NCBI GenBank assembly: GCA_022570795.1
Contig: JAKUDP010000025.1
Location: forward strand, 759,001-823,000
Origin: Sphaerulina vaccinii
Lineage: Eukaryota > Ascomycota > Dothideomycetes > Mycosphaerellales > Mycosphaerellaceae
Direction of reading: 5' to 3'
DNA length: 64,000 nt
Shown: positions 51,820 to 62,010 of the stretch, piece by piece
How the letters are laid out: the number at the start of each line of letters is the position of its first letter
How positions within the stretch are numbered: the stretch's first letter is position 1
Translations under genes and position numbers: made by a program
The notes under the pieces: generated by a model
Seen by the model: the letters and a program-made list of their open reading frames with translations, nothing else
Database searches by the model: none
What the model was told of the DNA's origin: nothing

Positions 51820-54120
51820 CTACTCTCCAGCCCTCAGTCCTCGACTCTCACACTCGCCCCAGAACACCATCAGTCTCCAAACCTTCTTAACCATGACTTC
51901 CGCTTCATCTTCCAGCGGTCCTTCAAGATCATCCTTGATATCCAGAGCCTTCCTCCTCTCGCGAATACCATCAATCACAGTATCCACAATCAAGTCCTCT
52001 TGCACACCAAGATACTCCACAACCTTTCTCTCCACAAAAGGTCGAATTTGCGCATCCACGAGTGCAGGAGTGAGATACTCCCACTTGATAGGGTGCGCGA
52101 ACAAAGCATTCGTGTCCGTAGGGATTTCCGAAGCAAGTTGTTTGCGACCTGCAGCCTTGTCTTCGTCTGACAGATCTTGGCCATGCATAGGGACAGTGGA
52201 AGTGTCTTGAAGAGGCTTGAGATCGAGTTTGACGCCAGCTGCGGCGGCGTCTTCTTCGTCTTCGAGGAGACCTTCCACATCTGCCATGACTCGCTTGGGA
52301 GGCGCAGCTGGTTGTGCACGAGATTTGGCTCCTCCGAGGGAGATTTTGAAGCCAGCAGTGACTGGCGCAGTAGGCTGATCTGGTCGAGTGTCCATTTCAT
52401 TGCTGAGATTGCCGAGAAAGTCGTCGGCCATGCCACTAGCTTCATTGTTACGACGACGTTCGTCAGCTTGCTCGCGCTCTTCAGCCTTGCGATCGAGTTC
52501 ATCTTCCTTTCTCTCATAGTCGCGGATACGTTCACGCTCGCGTTGCCAAAGTGAACGGTCCTTGTAGTACATTTCTCTGCTCTTAACAGCCTCTTCGTCG
52601 TCGTTCCAGTTGGCGAGCTTGCTGAGCATGTCTTCTTTGGCTCGTTCCAGGTTGCGACGTTCGGCCTCCTCACGATTCTTCTCGCGCTCTTGAGCCATGC
52701 CACGCGTTCGCTCTCGTTTCTGCCATCGCTCGACTTGGTCGCGGAAGTCCTTGTCAAGATCTGAGTTGCGACGTGCTACGCGGCGACGTTCCAGCTCCTC
52801 GTCTGATTCTTCCGCATCCTCAGCCTCGCGATCTAGCTCCACGCGTGCAGGACGTCCGAAACGGCCAGCTCCTGGTACAAATGCTACACCATTGACGTAG
52901 TCACTTGGTAGCTGAGCTCCACGGTAGCCTTTAGGTCCAGCAGGTGCACCTTGAACACCCTGTTGGCCTCGAGGTCCGACTGGGACACCATTTGAACCAC
53001 CGGGACCCGAAGGCACTCCATTCGGAGGAGGCGATGCCAGTCGATTCGCTCGAACAGGCCCGCCATTGCGCTGTCGTTCCTCACGCTCCATTGCCTCTTC
53101 TCTCTGAGCTCGCTCGATGTCACGTCGACCAGATCTGTCACGGAATGCCTTGATCTCCTCTGCAACAGTGGCACGCTGTTCTGCTGGGATGTCGGACAGC
53201 TCATCTTCTATTGTCGCACCCGCGATTGTGATGTGTTCCACGCCGTCGCCATTAGCACCGCCGTTCGCATCTCCCATCGAGGTGTCACCATCGTAGTCTC
53301 CGTTCATGCCGTTGACGCCATTTGTCCCGTTCGAGGCTTCAGTCGCAAGACCGGCGAGGCACGCTTGTAGCTCTTCCTTCACAGTGTCCAGACGGAACTG
53401 GCGAGTGTTCTCGTCCCCTCTGCGCTTTCCGATCCACTCCTGGATGTACTTTTGACTCTCCTCATCCACAACCACTAACAGCTTCATCTTCTTGACCTCA
53501 CCCTCTTCGTCTTTCTGTGCTGCCCCTGCTGCGTCAAACATTGGTACCTCAAGATCGCGGAAGCATTCGAAGGCTGCTTCCAAGCTGTCCACATCCTCGT
53601 ACTCGGCAAATCCAAAAGTGCATGGTTTGCCATCTGCATCGAAGGCTCTCGTCCAGCGTCTCAGCTTGCCTGCGGTGCGCAGTACTCGTTCGAGAAGGTC
53701 CTCACGTGGAGCACCTTCTACTAGTCCTCCAACAAAGATGGTCCTGGCAACTTCTTCTCGTGTAGGAGGCTGCATTGATGCCACGGCTTCGCGCAGCCTT
53801 TCGCGATCTCTATCCATGTTCCGCGGCTCCGCGCCCAGTCCCGCTCTGCCTCTGTTGCCACCAAAGTCGGCATTGCCGCCTCTTGCACCGCGATCACCTC
53901 CCCTGCCATCTCGAGGTGGTCCATCGAGCCCAAGTCGTATTACAGGCGCATTGTAGTTGATGTTTGGCATATTTGGCGGAGGCTGAAATTGTCCTTGGAA
54001 TCCCGCCGGGGACTGTGCAATACCAGGCGCGGCATCGAACCCAGGCGGAGCTCCCATTCCTGGTGCAGCACCATATGAAGGCTGACGCGCCGCATAACCA
54101 GGGGGGCCATAACCGGCCAT
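51820..54120 (-). CDS. RBM25: RNA-binding protein 25 homologue (RRM plus PWI)
   Basis: Intronless, 766 residues. The Gly/Pro-rich N-terminus (GYGPPGYAARQPSYGAAPG) is followed by an RRM near residues 120-235 (ARTIFVGGLVEGAPRE as RNP2, CTFGFAEYEDVDSLEAAF around RNP1). A long Arg/Glu-rich helical region follows (QREEAMEREERQRN, QVERWQKRERTRGMAQERE) and a C-terminal PWI domain (IKWEYLTPALVDAQIRPFVERKVVEYLGVQEDLIVD). This layout is that of RBM25 and of yeast Snu71, U1 snRNP-associated splicing regulators acting in the nucleus. A fragment of the coding sequence is repeated in inverse orientation just past the stop. Confidence 0.92.
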   Translation of the reverse strand: MAGYGPPGYAARQPSYGAAPGMGAPPGFDAAPGIAQSPAGFQGQFQPPPNMPNINYNAPVIRLGLDGPPRDGRGGDRGARGGNADFGGNRGRAGLGAEPRNMDRDRERLREAVASMQPPTREEVARTIFVGGLVEGAPREDLLERVLRTAGKLRRWTRAFDADGKPCTFGFAEYEDVDSLEAAFECFRDLEVPMFDAAGAAQKDEEGEVKKMKLLVVVDEESQKYIQEWIGKRRGDENTRQFRLDTVKEELQACLAGLATEASNGTNGVNGMNGDYDGDTSMGDANGGANGDGVEHITIAGATIEDELSDIPAEQRATVAEEIKAFRDRSGRRDIERAQREEAMEREERQRNGGPVRANRLASPPPNGVPSGPGGSNGVPVGPRGQQGVQGAPAGPKGYRGAQLPSDYVNGVAFVPGAGRFGRPARVELDREAEDAEESDEELERRRVARRNSDLDKDFRDQVERWQKRERTRGMAQEREKNREEAERRNLERAKEDMLSKLANWNDDEEAVKSREMYYKDRSLWQRERERIRDYERKEDELDRKAEEREQADERRRNNEASGMADDFLGNLSNEMDTRPDQPTAPVTAGFKISLGGAKSRAQPAAPPKRVMADVEGLLEDEEDAAAAGVKLDLKPLQDTSTVPMHGQDLSDEDKAAGRKQLASEIPTDTNALFAHPIKWEYLTPALVDAQIRPFVERKVVEYLGVQEDLIVDTVIDGIRERRKALDIKDDLEGPLEDEAEVMVKKVWRLMVFWGECESRGLRAGE

Positions 54121-54385
54121 GACTTCTGTTCTTGGTATTCGATAGCTGGTATTGATATCGATGCCAGGTGTCCAGAGAGTGTAGTAGATGTCGCTATGTC
54201 AGCCTGTCCAAGCTCAGTCTGCGAACAAGTCGAGGTGTTTGGCGTTGGAGGAAGTGAGCTTCGTGGTTGCAAAGTTTCGAGAGAGCTCGAAGTTGCGATG
54301 CTTGGCGCATGGTCAGTGCCTTCCTTCATTCGGAGAAGTCAATCACCTCCGTCTACGATACTTCCTTCTCTACATACACACAGAC

Positions 54386-55141
54386 ATGGCTCCTTCAAGG
54401 GCAAGCGCGCTGCTCAGGCCATTGCTCACATCTCCAGCATATCGGCTGCCTCAAATACAGCGAACATCGGCGCCCATTGCTTCATTCTGCAATGGCAAGA
54501 CAGTGAGATCATTCACCACGACACGATGCCAGCGAGAAGAGACAGAGAAGCGGACCAGCAGCAGCATCAACGACGACATCTCATCTCTCCTCGATGGCAC
54601 ACTGGACCTCACGAAAGGCACACCATCGACACCGGCATCACGAACATCACGATTCAAGTCACGAGATGCCCAGCAGAGCAGTGGAGCGCGAGGAGCAGCG
54701 AATGAGCTCGAGCAAGCGCGTTCCAGCAATCGAAGCAGCGTCGATGACCTGCTGGAAGGCATGGTGAATCGCAGCGCTGGTGAACATCGGAGACGTGCGA
54801 CATCGAGCTACAATTCATCCGACATATACGACATGTTCAGCGGAGATAGTGGTCAGCCCACGCTCACGAAGGAGGCGGAACCCGTGCATCTACCACCAAA
54901 CGTGGGAAGACTAGTCGCAGTTGATGACAAGCGTGGCGTGGATGTTGCCCGAGCGTTTCGAACTATGGAGATCCAATGCAACCGGAACCGAGTCAAGAGA
55001 TCTTTTGCACAACAACGCTTCCACGAGCGACCTGGCTTGAAGAGGAAGAGACTGAAGAACGAGAGATGGATAAAGCGTTTCAAGGAGAACTTCAAAGGCA
55101 CTGTACAGCTAGTACAGAAGATGAAGAAGCAGGGGTGGTAG
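54386..55141 (+). CDS. MRP21: Mitochondrial small-subunit ribosomal protein bS21m
   Basis: Intronless, 251 residues from ATG 54386; an upstream open part of the frame overlaps the RBM25 promoter and was not used. The N-terminus is a basic, Ser-rich mitochondrial presequence (MAPSRASALLRPLLTSPAY). A Ser/Arg-rich spacer precedes the conserved C-terminal bS21 domain (CNRNRVKRSFAQQRFHERPGLKRKR, ENFKGTVQLVQKMKKQGW). bS21m sits on the platform of the mitochondrial small subunit. Start codons of this gene and RBM25 are divergent, 265 bp apart. Confidence 0.9.
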   Translation: MAPSRASALLRPLLTSPAYRLPQIQRTSAPIASFCNGKTVRSFTTTRCQREETEKRTSSSINDDISSLLDGTLDLTKGTPSTPASRTSRFKSRDAQQSSGARGAANELEQARSSNRSSVDDLLEGMVNRSAGEHRRRATSSYNSSDIYDMFSGDSGQPTLTKEAEPVHLPPNVGRLVAVDDKRGVDVARAFRTMEIQCNRNRVKRSFAQQRFHERPGLKRKRLKNERWIKRFKENFKGTVQLVQKMKKQGW

Positions 55142-55178
55142 ACGGATGCGACAGAGGGCAAGAGTTCGCGACAGAGCA

Positions 55179-55325
55179 TAACCATTCTCACGGCTCTATG
55201 CAACCACTGCGGCTTTGCAAGCGGATCCCTACCTGTACACAGAACGCGTCCGTGATTCAGAGACAACTTATCAAAAGAGGCGCTTGCACAGCGAAAGTGA
55301 TTGCAAATGTGCGTGTGTATGGTTA
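55179..55325. mobile_element. MITE-like inverted-repeat element, copy B
   Basis: 147 bp, opposite orientation to copy A at 39417-39562. TAACCATTCTCA and ATGGTTA form the outer ends; TGCAACCACTGCGGCTTTGCAAGCG pairs with CGCTTGCAC...AAGTGATTGCA, the inner part again 107 bp (55199-55305). It lies 37 bp after the MRP21 stop, so it may end up in that gene's 3' UTR as a hairpin. Confidence 0.75.
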
Positions 55326-55956
55326 AGGAGGCTGGAAGATGGCACGTGGTGAGGCGACAGGCAGAACAACAGACAGCCTGCGTGGCGCTGCTCGGCGAAT
55401 ACACTTGGTGTCGTGACGCTGTCGGCCATCGAATGTACATGTAGGTCCGAACTGCGGGCGGGACGCGGTGGGGGCAAAGGTGGGAAGCATCACCATCTCA
55501 CCATCACCGTGGAGGGCCCGGTTGGGCAGAATACCTGTGACGCCCTATACGCACTCCCATGAACAGGTCCCTGAAGATCACATGTCGCAAGAACAAGCTT
55601 ATACAGACGGCTATATGGAGAATTCGTCAAAAGGTTGTTTTATACTTCCGGCGGCCAGCTTCATCAGCATCATCAGGATCGACGAGAGGAGCCTATACCC
55701 CTCGATGCGATATCGATAGTCCGCCATTGAAGTACCAAAGACGCGCCACCGGTGTCCGAAGTTATCTGTGTGGTGCCAGTCAGCATCTACAAGGGACGAA
55801 CTGCTAGTCTGGGTGGACAGCAGGGGTGGCTCAATCCAGCATGTGGAGGAAGAGCTTCTGTACATATGTTAGCTAACTCTTATACAGCGAGCAGGCGATC
55901 AACCACAGAACGTCTACTCAATAAGAATTACAAGCACTAAAGTTTCGCCACATACC
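55326..55956. other. Intergenic, no gene seen
   Basis: Short motif-free frames only. Confidence 0.4.
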
Positions 55957-56253
55957 ATGGCTCACTCCGCCCAACACAACCAAACAACTCGCTTTGGCAC
56001 GGCACACCGCGGGCCAGCTGTTGAAACGCAATGTCACTACGAGTGGACGACCTCTGAGTGCGAGCACACCGGCAACCTCATCGACGAGTTGCACATTGTC
56101 ACAAGCAAGGATGCCACGATTTCACATAGATACTGCACGTACATTCAAGATCACTCGTCCGAATATGGACGACTTGTGAACCACAAGAGCGATCGTTTCG
56201 TCACATCAGCGACAGCATCGTGCGAATCGCTTGCGCAAATCGATACTGAATAG
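55957..56253 (+). CDS. Small orphan protein, unknown
   Basis: A 98-codon intronless frame (MAHSAQHNQTTRFGTAHRG, ending SLAQIDTE). Hydrophilic, His- and Thr-rich, four cysteines, no signal peptide or domain. It may be a genuine lineage-specific gene, but nothing beyond the frame supports it. Confidence 0.35.
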   Translation: MAHSAQHNQTTRFGTAHRGPAVETQCHYEWTTSECEHTGNLIDELHIVTSKDATISHRYCTYIQDHSSEYGRLVNHKSDRFVTSATASCESLAQIDTE

Positions 56254-56531
56254 TATGCACTTCTCGCGACGAGATGCGATCAGATGCTTACTGCTGATTA
56301 GTCGACCGACCTGAGAATGCGCTTCGGGGAAGCAGCTTCGTACGCAGACCTGAAGAAATTATCCTAGTCTGCTGGCAACATTTACAATCACGACAAGCGC
56401 GCACTTGCGCATCAATCGATCGTTCGAAATCATCTCCACTCAAGAGCAACCACCAATCCATTGCATCTCCAGACAGAGCGCCAAATATCTCGGGCCATTT
56501 GCCAGAGAAGTACTTCTAGTCTTCTACCACA

Positions 56532-57035
56532 ATGAAGATGTTCTCTCGCTACAACTCATACTCAGCCTTGAGCGACGCAAGCACGCTTTTCGAGGAGAAC
56601 ATCCGCGTTCCGTGCTCAGCCCGCGACAGTCTCGACTACGATCACCAAACAGGCCTACGACTCTGTGACGGCAAACGCAGTCGAGGTTCCACCATCTGCA
56701 ACACGCGCAGCCGTGGCTCTACAATCAGAATCACCCGAACCTTCGAAGTCCACGAGTACCGAGATATGCTTTATCTGGAACATCGAAATAGTCTTGATTG
56801 TGATCGGAATGGAAACGTACTATGTGGTACGAGGGGCTCGGCAAGTTGGCGTAGGCGCGACTCGTTGGGACACGCGCCTGTCGATAGGCGTACTTGCAAT
56901 CGAGAGGGCGTCCTCAAGAAAAGATGGCGTTCACTCAAACAGCAAGTTTGCAAGGTTTGTGAGGAGGAAGCTACGCTTCTTAAGAAGATGGTGAATTACT
57001 TGAGACCGCCGGGGAGTAGACGTGCGACTTTGTAG
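56532..57035 (+). CDS. Orphan basic protein, unknown
   Basis: A 167-codon intronless frame. Near its middle is a short internal repeat (KRSRGSTICNT, RSRGSTIRIT). The C-terminus is very basic with a Cys pair and helix (KKRWRSLKQQVCKVCEEEATLL). No membrane segment. The repeat and even codon composition favour a real gene, without homologues I can name. Confidence 0.45.
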   Translation: MKMFSRYNSYSALSDASTLFEENIRVPCSARDSLDYDHQTGLRLCDGKRSRGSTICNTRSRGSTIRITRTFEVHEYRDMLYLEHRNSLDCDRNGNVLCGTRGSASWRRRDSLGHAPVDRRTCNREGVLKKRWRSLKQQVCKVCEEEATLLKKMVNYLRPPGSRRATL

Positions 57036-57678
57036 AGGAGGTGGTCGGGGGGCATGAGCTCACATCTGCATCACCTGAAGTTATGAGCGCAGACTCCTAC
57101 AAGAGTAAACGGACCGGCATTATGAGTGCTTCTGAGATGTGTGTAGCAAGTACAGATTCTTCGAGATATACGCAAAAGTATCTGTTCTCTCGACGTATAG
57201 TGAAAGATCAATGTGCTTGCTGAGATACAACTTCACACAACTACCCAGTGAGCAGGAGAGTGAGCGGCACAAGTTGCCTGCATTGATACTGTTCGAGTAA
57301 TTAGCACGTTTGACCTTGGTTGTAGTGGAGTATGTTGGCCAAGCAGGAGTGAAGGAGCAGCAACTAGAAATCCTGTTCGCCATACCAACATAATATTGTG
57401 AAGAGAAACGTCCAACTTGGTTGGTCTCGCAGCCCTCGTAGCAGCGACTTCGACCGATAACAGTGAGATTTGGTTGCCACTTCTCTGGTATTTTCAACTA
57501 TCACAAATCCGCTAAGCTACCAACGATGACTAACATAAAGAGATAAGTGGTTTACTTGACACCCATTGCAAGCCTCGACAAGTGCCCACGAACTTGCCCG
57601 GAAGATCGCGAATCGCACATGTGGCCTATTGCATCATGGGACGATCCCATTGGAATCCGGCTGGTATTAATAATTAGG
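57036..57678. other. Intergenic, no gene seen
   Basis: Between the orphan and the convergent zinc-finger gene. No motif or repeat found. Confidence 0.4.
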
Positions 57679-58371
57679 TCAGATCGTCATCGTTGTATTC
57701 ATGTGCTTTCGTTGCATGTGCCTGCGCCAAATGTCCTTTCGATTGAAACCCATCCTAGCATACTCGCATTCGTTATGTGGGCATCGGTACTTTCTCTCAT
57801 TGGTATGTATTGCCTCATGTCGCTTGAGCGTTCGTGCCGCATCGAAGCTCATATTGCACCCGGTGTGTACACAATGGTGGAACTTGCCGTGCTGGCTTTC
57901 TTGATGTGACCTTGCAAGACTGTTAGACATTGTGCAATGTGCACCAAGCTGGCTGCAGACTGACCGAAATACTGTGACTTCCATATGGATGAAGCCACAA
58001 CCAGGATAGCTGCACGTAAGTGTGCGCAACGCCAATGCACTTTCCGGCTCTAAATCCTCGCTACCTAGAGCTGTTGCTTGAGAAGAGCTATGGATCGCAG
58101 TGAGTACGGCGACAGTGCCGGCTTCACTGCTCTCAAAGCTGAGGTCCGTCCATGGGTCATCGCCAGACAGGCCGAAATCTTGGACAACGTCGCTCAACGA
58201 CCATGTCCTGGTGGCTGCCGCGGTGTCGTTCAACGACTGCGTACTATCACTGATCATGTTCATCATACCGCTCGGTGGCAGAGCCGAAAGTGGGTGTAAG
58301 ACATCGGGCCACGTCTGAGTTGGAACGAGCGTGCTGAGCTGGGATGCGTCGATGTCAGTTGCTGCGTTCAT
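57679..58371 (-). CDS. C2H2 zinc-finger protein
   Basis: Model: exons 57965-58371 and 57679-57919 with a 45-nt intron (GTCAGT to CTAACAG), 215 residues; unspliced the frame gives 230. The N-terminal 115 residues are Ser/Thr/Asp-rich. The C-terminus holds three fingers in series: CSYPGC with HQESQH, CVHTGCNMSFDAARTLKRHEAIH, and CPHNECEYARMGFNRKDIWRRHMQRKH. Tandem C2H2 fingers of this spacing in fungi are DNA-binding transcription factors. The intron falls within the first finger; without it that finger's spacing is far too long, which is why I prefer the spliced form. Confidence 0.7.
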   Translation of the reverse strand: MNAATDIDASQLSTLVPTQTWPDVLHPLSALPPSGMMNMISDSTQSLNDTAAATRTWSLSDVVQDFGLSGDDPWTDLSFESSEAGTVAVLTAIHSSSQATALGSEDLEPESALALRTLTCSYPGCGFIHMEVTVFRSVCSQLGAHCTMSNSLARSHQESQHGKFHHCVHTGCNMSFDAARTLKRHEAIHTNERKYRCPHNECEYARMGFNRKDIWRRHMQRKHMNTTMTI

Positions 58372-59538
58372 GCCAATGATTGTATCCGATGAAGCAGCCC
58401 ATGAAGCATTGTTCGTCCAGCCTAGATTCGCGCCATCGAAACACTGACTCTCCTGGGGATGCGGTGCTGCAAGGTGAGGATGCTGAACGTTGTGATGATC
58501 CGAGAGATCCAGTGGTTGCTGTGATGCGTCAGTACGGTAGTGCTCATTGCCGCTGCTTAAGGATTGCTCACCTGTGCGGACACGAAGTCGGTTCCCTGGA
58601 TTTGACTGGGCTGAGTAGCAAATAAGTTTCGGATATCAATCCCGTTATGTACGGAATAGGCATCCGGCAGTACAGACACCTACTGAACTATCAGTCATGT
58701 TGTCTTCAGCATGAGGGACGGAGCGTAGGGTGGAACATACAATCGGTAAGCTATCATAAGCAAAAGTGCCGAGAGGCTCAAACGCGACGCGCGAAATCAA
58801 ACTGTTACCAGAGAAGTTGTAATGGCAAGAACAGCAGCAATCGGGAAGTCTACTAGCACTCAGCCCCGGGCGGCATTGTGCAGGTAGCGCATCTTCAGAT
58901 CGCGCATAGTGTGTCGAGATAGGTTGTTGTCGGAGGCGTCACCTCGCCTCCGACAGGAGGACTTTTGTATTCTGTGGCCGTAGCCTGGAGTCGCGAATGC
59001 AGAAACAATGTGCAGAAGCAAGACTGCCGGGAGATGGAGAGATGGAGTACATATAGATCCTCTAATGCACCGCCCACCACCACCGACGGCATGAGCCGTA
59101 TGAGCTTCTAGCAACTTAGCTTCCTCCTGCGAGAAGCTAATTGGAGACCGCCAGCGGCATGGCTTGCATGATGCGGGAAGTATGTAGCTTCTCAGCCTCA
59201 CGAGGCCGCCCTTGTCTTGGCCTGATATATCCGATACCCAACCATTTCCAACTTGAAAGGGAGTCGAAAGCCTTCTAACCAGGCCGTCCTTCGACTCGTG
59301 GCTGAAGCCATGCCCTAGTACACTACCTGCAAGCTCTGTTATATAGAAGCTTGAGGCTCGAGACAGATTCCAGGGAGAAATGCGTGGTCCTTGTTGCAAC
59401 AAGCTGCATTTGCAGCAGCAGAGATTGTGTGCACTGAATGTGAGGTCGAAACAAGCGTGCAGCAGTGTTCTTGCCAAGATCCAGCCGGCAGATTTGAGTT
59501 GAGAACTTCATGTTCTCCTGCTTGTCCTGGGCTTCTAG
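58372..59538. other. Gene-poor stretch with a perfect hairpin
   Basis: A 205-codon minus-strand frame (58860-59477) has no motif and was not accepted. At 58928-58955 an 11-bp perfect stem (TGTCGGAGGCG/CGCCTCCGACA) with a 6-nt loop stands out. Confidence 0.4.
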
Positions 59539-60192
59539 ATGTCGATGCAGGTCCACTGCAAGGACTTGGTGCTTTTCAGATCGCGAGAAGTTCATCTTGG
59601 CCTTGCACATCTGCGTCTTTTCATCAAAGACCTGTCTTCCCCATGTACGCCGCACGCGCCGCATAGAAACGAAGTACAACTCCAAAGAGCAACACAAGAA
59701 GCATGTCCAAAGACTCCATCATGCTCGACGCCGTGGAAGTCATCCTGGAATGCACAGCCGTCGTCCTCCACACTATCCCTAGAACTCAGTCTTCTCTCGA
59801 ATCTCTGGGTCGTCTCCCAGTCACCAACATCGTCCCCGAGAGCATACAATGTGAAGCCATTCATCACACCCGTGAGCTATGCTCTCTCGGAACCGATCTG
59901 GAAAATGCTGCTCGAACACATGCCTCTGCCATTCCTGGGCACCGTGGTCATCTTCTCTGGTCTACATGTTGTCGCAACCATGATCTCAGGCTACCTGCTC
60001 ACTGAATGGCTGGAAGCTGATGTCAAAGCTGGAATGTTGCGTAGAGCTTCAGACGAGTCGATGGAGTCTGATCGGAAGCCGCACAGTACAACAAGGCCGC
60101 CAACAAGTGTGGTAGAGTCTGATCACAGGCCACGCAACACAACGGCGACGCCCACAAGTGTAGCACACGCGTTCATCCTCTTCCTAACATAG
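59539..60192 (+). CDS. Possible membrane protein, doubtful
   Basis: A 217-codon frame whose second half looks real: a hydrophobic helix (LPFLGTVVIFSGLHVVATMISGY) followed by a soluble tail with a duplicated motif (TTRPPTSVVESDHRP, TTATPTSVAH). The first half is Cys/His/Pro-rich and may not be coding; the true start or an upstream intron is unresolved. No family recognised. Confidence 0.35.
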   Translation: MSMQVHCKDLVLFRSREVHLGLAHLRLFIKDLSSPCTPHAPHRNEVQLQRATQEACPKTPSCSTPWKSSWNAQPSSSTLSLELSLLSNLWVVSQSPTSSPRAYNVKPFITPVSYALSEPIWKMLLEHMPLPFLGTVVIFSGLHVVATMISGYLLTEWLEADVKAGMLRRASDESMESDRKPHSTTRPPTSVVESDHRPRNTTATPTSVAHAFILFLT

Positions 60193-60835
60193 ACGGCAGC
60201 TCTACAGAATGCTGCACTTTTGCTCTGGTTGCAGAACCTCCGAACTTCGTGGACTCAAGTCCGTGCATTCGACTTGTACTTGAACTTCCTCGCTGTCGGA
60301 TGCTGTGTCGGTAGTCGATGGGGCGACTCTCTGTGGAGTAGCGTCGCGTGTAGGGCTCGTTCCTTTCGGTCGGGAGAGTATCTGAGACCTCAGCTCCACC
60401 ACTTAGCGATCCTGCTAGTGTTGCGTTCGTGTGTGCGAAAGATCCCTGGGACAAGAGCTTCTGGGTGGGCTTCAAGCGGTATATTGGCTCTTGTAGGAGC
60501 ACTCGGGGGCAGCATCTGCAGCGTGGTACCTCTTGGTCAGAGCCTATTGATTGCATTTGTAACACTAGAAGCCGTGAGCAGGAGAGTTATGTATCCTAAT
60601 AAGATGTTCTCGGTCAGTAGTGTCGTCAGCACGTATGCCATTGACAAAGATATGATGATGGAACTTTGCCGTCCCCGTTCTACATTACCTGCCGTGTCGA
60701 GTGGACTGGAATGTTGATGATGTGTTGTACATATGCACATTTCGAAACCGACCTGAGGGAGTCGTCGCTCCCTGACAATCAGCTGTTCGGGTAGTGTTTA
60801 TGCGTCTTGGAAGCTCTCTCCTTCCTGCTCAACGT
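60193..60835. other. Ambiguous stretch, no supported gene
   Basis: Overlapping frames on both strands (165 codons plus at 60220-60717, 130 codons minus at 60173-60565, and a hydrophobic minus-strand piece TTLLTENILLGYITLLLTAS near 60600). I cannot decide which, if any, is coding. Confidence 0.35.
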
Positions 60836-61579
60836 CTAGGCTGGCTTCTGCGTCATGCCAGTGTACTTATCAGCCCTTTCGTGCCCAACCCATTGCCCTG
60901 GCGCTGGCTTCTCCTCCAGATCCTCCCACACCTTATTCTCTAGCATAACCTTCACAAGCTCCGCCTCGCCCTCAGCAACCTGGATCACCTCCTCAATCAG
61001 TCCGGCACCAACCTGCTCCTCGATCTCTCCAATCTGGCTGGCAGTCAAAGGTGGCCCAGGCTCAATCTCCGGTATGCTTGCATGATGTCCCGCCTCATCA
61101 TAGCTCAACTGCTGGCCCTGGTTCTCTCGCTCGGACATTTGTCGTGGGCCTTCCAATGGTGCTCGTCCCTTATATTCGAGGTTATCTTCTGGGTCTGATT
61201 GACCAAGATATGCGCCAGCTTTCCAGATGATATTGACAGCCTTCTCACCATCGGATGTTGTGACTGGGATGGTCTTGAAAGCGTCCTTATTCGCCTCCAC
61301 TACAGGAAGCACGCGCTGTTGCCATTCCGAAAGTCCTTGTGGCTTTACTGATTCGATAATTCGCATGCGGTGTTTTGTAAGCGCTTCAGTAGACTGTCTG
61401 TACACGCTGTGTTCGGGGAACTCCTTCAGCTTCTCGAGAGTGTCATTGTAGAGGTAGAGCAGTGTCGTTCGTGGAGAGGCGTGTGTGAGAAGGCCTGCGA
61501 GTCCTGTGGGCGCGCCGGCTTCGAGGTAGTGGGAGCCAGTCTTTTGCACAGTGGCGAACAGCCGCAGTGCTGGTCGCAT
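60836..61579 (-). CDS. NADH:ubiquinone oxidoreductase accessory subunit NDUFA5-like
   Basis: Intronless, 247 residues. The N-terminus (MRPALRLFATVQ) is a short mitochondrial targeting sequence. The conserved block is TGLAGLLTHASPRTTLLYLYNDTLEKLKEFPEHSVYRQSTEALTKHRM, typical of complex I subunit NDUFA5 (29.9 kDa subunit, NUO-32 in Neurospora). The remainder is a fungal C-terminal extension. The subunit sits on the matrix arm and stabilises complex I. It is divergent to the PDI gene. Confidence 0.92.
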   Translation of the reverse strand: MRPALRLFATVQKTGSHYLEAGAPTGLAGLLTHASPRTTLLYLYNDTLEKLKEFPEHSVYRQSTEALTKHRMRIIESVKPQGLSEWQQRVLPVVEANKDAFKTIPVTTSDGEKAVNIIWKAGAYLGQSDPEDNLEYKGRAPLEGPRQMSERENQGQQLSYDEAGHHASIPEIEPGPPLTASQIGEIEEQVGAGLIEEVIQVAEGEAELVKVMLENKVWEDLEEKPAPGQWVGHERADKYTGMTQKPA

Positions 61580-62010
61580 CTTGAAGCTGTCCTAGAGAAA
61601 GTGGTGGTGGTGTTGGTGGTTGAAGATGTTCGGAGAGACAAAGTCGATGAGGTAGAGCATTGGAGCATTGACGAGCAGACTTGGCGGCGATGTGATTGGT
61701 TCAAGGCAGGAACGAACATCGCCCCTGCCAAAAGACGCCGCGTGGATGTCCAGAGAGGGACTCTCCCACATCTTCACACCAACACACTTTCACCCAACGA
61801 CCCGACACTCGCTACCACTTACTGTATACTGGCACTGTTGTAATACTGGACGCTTCTCTTCTACCAACTACCCCTGGACTCCACGACTGCGACTTGCGAC
61901 TTGCGATTAGAACACCTTAACCGAAACGCCTCGTGTGCTTTACTGCGATTGACTGGACTGGAATTGCCTACTGCGCCAGACGTTGGGTGTGAGGCCCACT
62001 ACACCTCACT
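61580..62010. other. Divergent promoter region
   Basis: 431 bp between the start codons of the NDUFA5-like and PDI genes. No coding frame or repeat recognised. Confidence 0.5.

Noticed and set aside
57547..57909. 120-codon hydrophobic plus-strand frame
   Set aside because: It is antisense to the C2H2 fingers, whose codons give hydrophobic antisense text.
58860..59477. 205-codon minus-strand frame
   Set aside because: Cys/Arg/Ser-rich with no domain, no conserved pattern and no promoter or splice cues.
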